From contig CAKTZN010000079.1 of assembly GCA_934635545.1 (NCBI GenBank), positions 1 through 8,171 on the forward strand: a stretch of 8,171 bases of DNA, given 5' to 3'. The position numbers and the translations under genes are program-made. The notes beneath the pieces are model-generated. The model had not been told where the DNA came from, did not search any database, and saw only the letters and a program-made list of their open reading frames with translations. This DNA comes from an uncultured Oscillospiraceae bacterium (GTDB lineage Bacteria; Bacillota; Clostridia; Oscillospirales; Oscillospiraceae). Shown here in pieces: positions 5,318-8,171 of the stretch (its first letter is position 1; each line of letters starts with the position of its first letter).

Positions 5318-5356
5318 AAAAAGGACGCCGCGGGAGATCCCGCGGCGTCCTTTTTT
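5318..5356 (-). terminator. Intrinsic terminator of the complete NhaC-family gene
   Basis: A 12-bp, all-GC-rich stem GGACGCCGCGGG/CCCGCGGCGTCC (5323-5334, 5339-5350) has an AGAT loop. It is flanked by A5 on the left and T6 on the right. It lies 33 bp after the antiporter stop codon. Confidence 0.92.
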
Positions 5357-5388
5357 CGGTTGGGACGTAAGTACGCTTTGGTATACGC

Positions 5389-7128
5389 TTACTTCTGGTT
5401 GGCCAGGACCTTGTTGGCCTCGGCCATTTCGGCGAAGATACCGGCGTGCTTCTTGCTGACGATGGTTCTGATCACCAGCAGGGTGCCGATCATCAGAGCA
5501 ACAGCGATGATCAGGTTGATGACCACATTCTGGATCAGGCCGGCCAGGATGAAGCTGACGAAGGCCACGCCGGAAACGGTCAGAGCATAGGGCAACTGGG
5601 TGAACACATGGTTCAGGTGGAAGCAGTGGGCACCGGCAGAGGCCATGATGGTGGTATCGGAGATGGGGGAGCAGTGGTCGCCCATAACGCCGCCGGAGCA
5701 GGCAGCCGCCAGACCGATGGTGCACAGGATGGGCTCCACGTCATAGTCGAACACGGCCACAACGATGGGGGCCATGATGCCGATGGTGCCCCAGGAGGTA
5801 CCGGTGGCGAAGCCGATGGCGGCACCGATGATGAAGATCACGGCGGGCAGGAACACCTTCAGGTCGCCGGCACCGGCCATGGCGTTCTTGACGAACTCGG
5901 CGGAGTACATGGCGTAGCGGGTGAAGGAGCACAGGGTCCAGGCGAAGGTCAGGATCAGGATGGGGGCGATCATCTGGATGAAGCCCTGGGGCACAGACTC
6001 GAAGGACTTCTCGAAGCCGATGGCGCCGCGCACCCAGAAGTAGAGGAAGGTGAACACGCAGCCGATCAGGCCGCCCAGCGCCAGAGCCGTACCGGCGTCG
6101 GCGTTGGAGAAGGACACCATGAAGTCGTGATAGCAGTCGGCCGTTTTGTCATAGTAGCCGCCGGACCAGATCAGGGCGACCACGCAGACGATGATCAGGA
6201 CGATGACGGGCACCAGCAGATCAGCCACGGAGGACTTGCCGGAGGCGGGCTTCTCATAGTCGTCAGCACCGGCGAAGGGGCGCTCGGGGGTGGTGAACAG
6301 GTCGTTCTTGACCTGGGCGTTGTACTCGTGGGTCAGCATGGGACCGTAGTCGATGTTCAGCAGGGAGATGACCACGATCATGACCAGGGTCAGCAGGCAG
6401 TAGTAGTTCCAGGGAATCTGCTTGATAAACATCTCGATGCCGTTGACGGAGTCAGAGTTGACGTAGCCGGAGACAGCGGCGGCCCAGGAGGACACAGGAG
6501 CGATCATACAGACGGGAGCGGCGGTGGCGTCAATGACATAGGCCAGCTTGGCGCGGGAGATGTGATGGCTCTCGGTGACGGGACGCATGACGGCGCCCAC
6601 GGTCAGGCAGTTGAAGTAGTCGTCGATGAAGATCAGGACGCCCAGCAGCATGGTCATCAACTGCGCACCGGCGCGGCTGGTGACGGTTTTCTTGGCCCAG
6701 CGGCCGAAGGCCTCGGAGCCGCCGCCCTTGTTCATCAGATCCACCATGATGCCCAGAACCACCAGGAACACGATGATGCCCATGTTGTAGCTGTCGGCCA
6801 GGACGGAGACGATACCGTAGTCGGCGCCGACCAGCGCCACTGCGGTGTCCCAGGGAGCGAACTGGGTGTACAGCAGCGCGCCCACCAGGCAGCCCAGGAA
6901 CAGGGAGGAATACACTTCCTTGCTGATCAGGGCCAGCACGATGGCAACGATGGGGGGCAGCAGGGACCAGAAGGTTCCGGCGAACGGGGTAGCGGCCTCG
7001 ACGGTCTCGCCGTCTACCTCAAAGGTGGGCAGGGGTGTGCTCTTATACGCGATGCCGAGAATGACCAGCAACACGATAAAGACACCCAGCGCTACGAAAT
7101 ACGCGATCTTGGTGCTTTTCTTTTCCAT
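5389..7128 (-). CDS. NhaC-family Na+/H+ antiporter (complete copy)
   Basis: A 579-residue polytopic inner-membrane transporter of the NhaC/PF03553 family. The family exchanges sodium for protons, and some relatives carry out organic-acid exchange (for example malate/lactate), so the exact substrate is open. Family hallmarks seen are LIFIDDYFNCLTVGAVMRP (165-183) with the Asp pair 169-170, TGTSWGT at 442-448, and GDHCSPISDTTIM at 483-495. Roughly a dozen hydrophobic segments are visible: 8-28, 57-86, 116-130, 155-168, 241-258, 303-322, 347-366, 385-401, 426-440, 447-460, 512-532 and 535-554. A soluble loop rich in charged residues (260-300) splits the protein. The ATG at 7128 follows GAGGAGG (7140-7146) at 11 nt, slightly long, but no better start is seen. 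It has its own promoter and terminator. The truncated paralogue upstream (7539-8171) is about 90% identical over its 210 residues. Confidence 0.92.
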   Translation of the reverse strand: MEKKSTKIAYFVALGVFIVLLVILGIAYKSTPLPTFEVDGETVEAATPFAGTFWSLLPPIVAIVLALISKEVYSSLFLGCLVGALLYTQFAPWDTAVALVGADYGIVSVLADSYNMGIIVFLVVLGIMVDLMNKGGGSEAFGRWAKKTVTSRAGAQLMTMLLGVLIFIDDYFNCLTVGAVMRPVTESHHISRAKLAYVIDATAAPVCMIAPVSSWAAAVSGYVNSDSVNGIEMFIKQIPWNYYCLLTLVMIVVISLLNIDYGPMLTHEYNAQVKNDLFTTPERPFAGADDYEKPASGKSSVADLLVPVIVLIIVCVVALIWSGGYYDKTADCYHDFMVSFSNADAGTALALGGLIGCVFTFLYFWVRGAIGFEKSFESVPQGFIQMIAPILILTFAWTLCSFTRYAMYSAEFVKNAMAGAGDLKVFLPAVIFIIGAAIGFATGTSWGTIGIMAPIVVAVFDYDVEPILCTIGLAAACSGGVMGDHCSPISDTTIMASAGAHCFHLNHVFTQLPYALTVSGVAFVSFILAGLIQNVVINLIIAVALMIGTLLVIRTIVSKKHAGIFAEMAEANKVLANQK

Positions 7129-7143
7129 TATGAGATTTACCTC

Positions 7144-7211
7144 CTCGTGATTTATGGTTCTCCCATCTTAACTTGTTTCTTTTAGATTGTCAATATTTCA
7201 GCAATCACGAG
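7144..7211. repeat. 9-bp inverted repeats flanking the NhaC-family promoter
   Basis: CTCGTGATT (7144-7152) and its exact complement AATCACGAG (7203-7211) lie 50 bp apart. One is just upstream of the -35 box and the other is in the leader, overlapping the ribosome binding site. They could be paired operator half-sites for a regulator, but chance is not excluded. Confidence 0.35.
7165..7193 (-). promoter_or_regulatory. Strong sigma-A-like promoter of the complete NhaC-family gene
   Basis: On the - strand, a consensus TTGACA (7188-7193), a 17-bp spacer and TAAGAT (7165-7170) predict transcription from about 7158. The leader would be about 30 nt. The promoter separates expression of this gene from its upstream paralogue. 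Confidence 0.8.
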
Positions 7212-7483
7212 AGCGGGTAATTTTGAACAAATTATGAACCGCACTTTCTCCCTTTTCTCCAATTTTGGGCCGTTTTTGCATATAGTTATCACATTTCAGT
7301 TTTTCTTTTCACTGGTTTTATAAGGAAAATGTTAATTTCTGCAACTTATCTTCCCAATTTCTTAACGCGGTTTCCGGGCCATTTTTTCTGTGTCCTGACG
7401 GTGCGCGGTGCAGGCGGCAAAGTTCGCATTTCTTGTTTTTCGCTAATTTCCTCCTTTTTTCGATTTTGGCACCCCGGAAAAAG
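7212..7483. other. AT-rich intergenic region between the NhaC paralogues; no gene seen
   Basis: About 270 bp with T-rich runs on the + strand and no supportable gene. A second, weaker - strand promoter-like pair (TTGCAG at 7339-7344 and TATAAA at 7317-7322, 16-bp spacer) could give a leader of about 180 nt to the downstream antiporter. Such matches are expected by chance in AT-rich DNA. No riboswitch-like conserved structure is recognised. Confidence 0.5.
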
Positions 7484-7522
7484 CGCAAAAAAGAAAGCCC
7501 CGGCGGGGCTTTCTTTTTTGCG
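7484..7522 (-). terminator. Intrinsic terminator of the upstream NhaC-family gene
   Basis: A perfect 18-bp inverted repeat (7484-7501 and 7505-7522) has a 3-nt loop. The GC core is GCCCC/GGGGC, flanked by A-rich and T-rich arms. It starts 17 bp after the stop codon at 7539, so the two antiporter genes probably do not share one transcript. Confidence 0.9.
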
Positions 7523-7538
7523 TATGTAAGGGTTTGGC

Positions 7539-8171
7539 TTACTTCTGGTCGGCCAGAACCTTGTTGGCCTCAGCCATTTCCTGGAAGACACCAGCGTGCT
7601 TCTTGGACACGATGGACTTGATCACCAGCAGGGTGCCGATCATCAGGGCGATGGCAATGATCAGGCAGATGACCACGTTCTGGATCAGGCCGGCCAGGAT
7701 GAAGCTGACGAAAGCAACACCGGCGACAGTCAGAGCGTAGGGGAGCTGGGTGAACACATGGTTCAGGTGGTAGCAGTGAGCACCAGCGGAAGCCATGATG
7801 GTGGTATCGGAGATGGGGGAGCAGTGGTCGCCCATAACGCCGCCGGAGCAGGCAGCAGCCAGGCCGATGGTGCACAGGATGGGCTCCACGTCGTAGTCGA
7901 ACACGGCGACGACAATGGGGGCCATGATGCCGATGGTGCCCCAGGAGGTACCGGTGGCGAAGCCGATGGCAGCACCGATAATGAAGATCACGGCGGGCAG
8001 GAACAGCTTCAGGTGGTCAGCGCCGGACATGGCGTCAATGACGAACACCTTGGAGTACAGGGCGTAACGGGTGAAGGAGCACAGGGTCCAGGCGAAGGTC
8101 AGGATCAGGATGGGGGAGACCATCTGGATGAAGCCCTGGGGCACAGACTCGAAGGACTTCTCGAAGGAGAT
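7539..8171 (-). CDS. NhaC-family Na+/H+ antiporter, second copy (5' partial)
   Basis: The frame is open from the window edge at 8171 to TAA at 7539 and gives the last 210 residues of a second antiporter. These align without gaps to residues 370-579 of the neighbouring copy, with 21 differences by hand count (about 90% identity). TGTSWGT and GDHCSPISDTTIM are intact, so nothing suggests decay. Differences cluster in a short stretch (residues 410-425 of the other copy, where SAEFVKN becomes SKVFVID). A run of about 77 residues from 426 to 502 is identical. The internal ATG at 8144 is not the start; the true start lies beyond the window. The two proteins probably do the same or closely related transport under different control. 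Confidence 0.92.
   Translation of the reverse strand: MSFEKSFESVPQGFIQMVSPILILTFAWTLCSFTRYALYSKVFVIDAMSGADHLKLFLPAVIFIIGAAIGFATGTSWGTIGIMAPIVVAVFDYDVEPILCTIGLAAACSGGVMGDHCSPISDTTIMASAGAHCYHLNHVFTQLPYALTVAGVAFVSFILAGLIQNVVICLIIAIALMIGTLLVIKSIVSKKHAGVFQEMAEANKVLADQK

Noticed and set aside
5446..7185. A 579-codon open frame on the + strand opposite the complete antiporter gene
   Set aside because: It mirrors the codon positions of the NhaC gene and its product is Gly/Asp/His-rich with no domain pattern; the - strand protein has clear family motifs.
7346..7426. A possible 27-codon - strand leader peptide upstream of the complete antiporter
   Set aside because: The GGAGG upstream is about 18 nt away, too far for good initiation, and the composition is unremarkable.
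7329..7529. A 66-codon + strand frame in the antiporter intergenic region, with AAGGAAA before its ATG
   Set aside because: It runs through the terminator palindrome, lacks a promoter or domain pattern, and the ribosome site is too close and weak.

Overview
The window comes from a GC-rich anaerobic bacterium, most likely a gut clostridium of the Oscillospiraceae type (Oscillibacter, Flavonifractor or Lawsonibacter-like). The evidence is a pyruvate:ferredoxin oxidoreductase end, AGGAGG-type ribosome binding sites, sigma-A-like promoters, a DUF4358-type lipoprotein, a clostridial CofE-like protein and NhaC-type antiporters. The organism assignment is inference; no 16S or other marker is present.

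Layout, left to right. The 3' end of a PFOR gene (+ strand, 1-294) meets a two-gene operon on the - strand at a shared bidirectional terminator (311-348). That operon is read from 2835 down to 389. It encodes a radical SAM/SPASM protein (1456-2835) translationally coupled, by an ATGA overlap, to a signal-peptide and membrane-anchored protein (389-1459). The tail of the second protein is a Gly-rich run followed by a striking alternating Cys-Ala array. Next come two single-gene units on the - strand: a DUF4358-like lipoprotein (2967-3479) and a CofE-like (F420-0:L-glutamate ligase family) protein (3672-4868). Each has its own promoter and terminator. A tRNA-Ala(CGC) lies divergently on the + strand at 5030-5105. 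It is followed by a long palindromic terminator and a roughly 115-bp structured element that ends in a second copy of the tRNA 3' end. The right third holds two adjacent NhaC-family antiporter genes on the - strand. One is complete (5389-7128). The other is cut by the window edge (7539-8171) and is about 90% identical to the first over the 210 shared residues. An AT-rich intergenic region of about 400 bp separates them and carries a strong promoter and a terminator.

The part most likely to be an undescribed system is the radical SAM enzyme plus Cys-Ala-tailed membrane protein. The enzyme has the CxxxCxxC cluster motif, a GGEP motif, SPASM-like cysteines and an N-terminal region that could be a peptide-recognition domain. 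The tail has eight cysteines in 23 residues and is predicted to sit on the cytosolic side of the membrane, where the enzyme could reach it. The remaining genes are ordinary housekeeping or transport functions, and nothing in the sequence ties them functionally to this pair.
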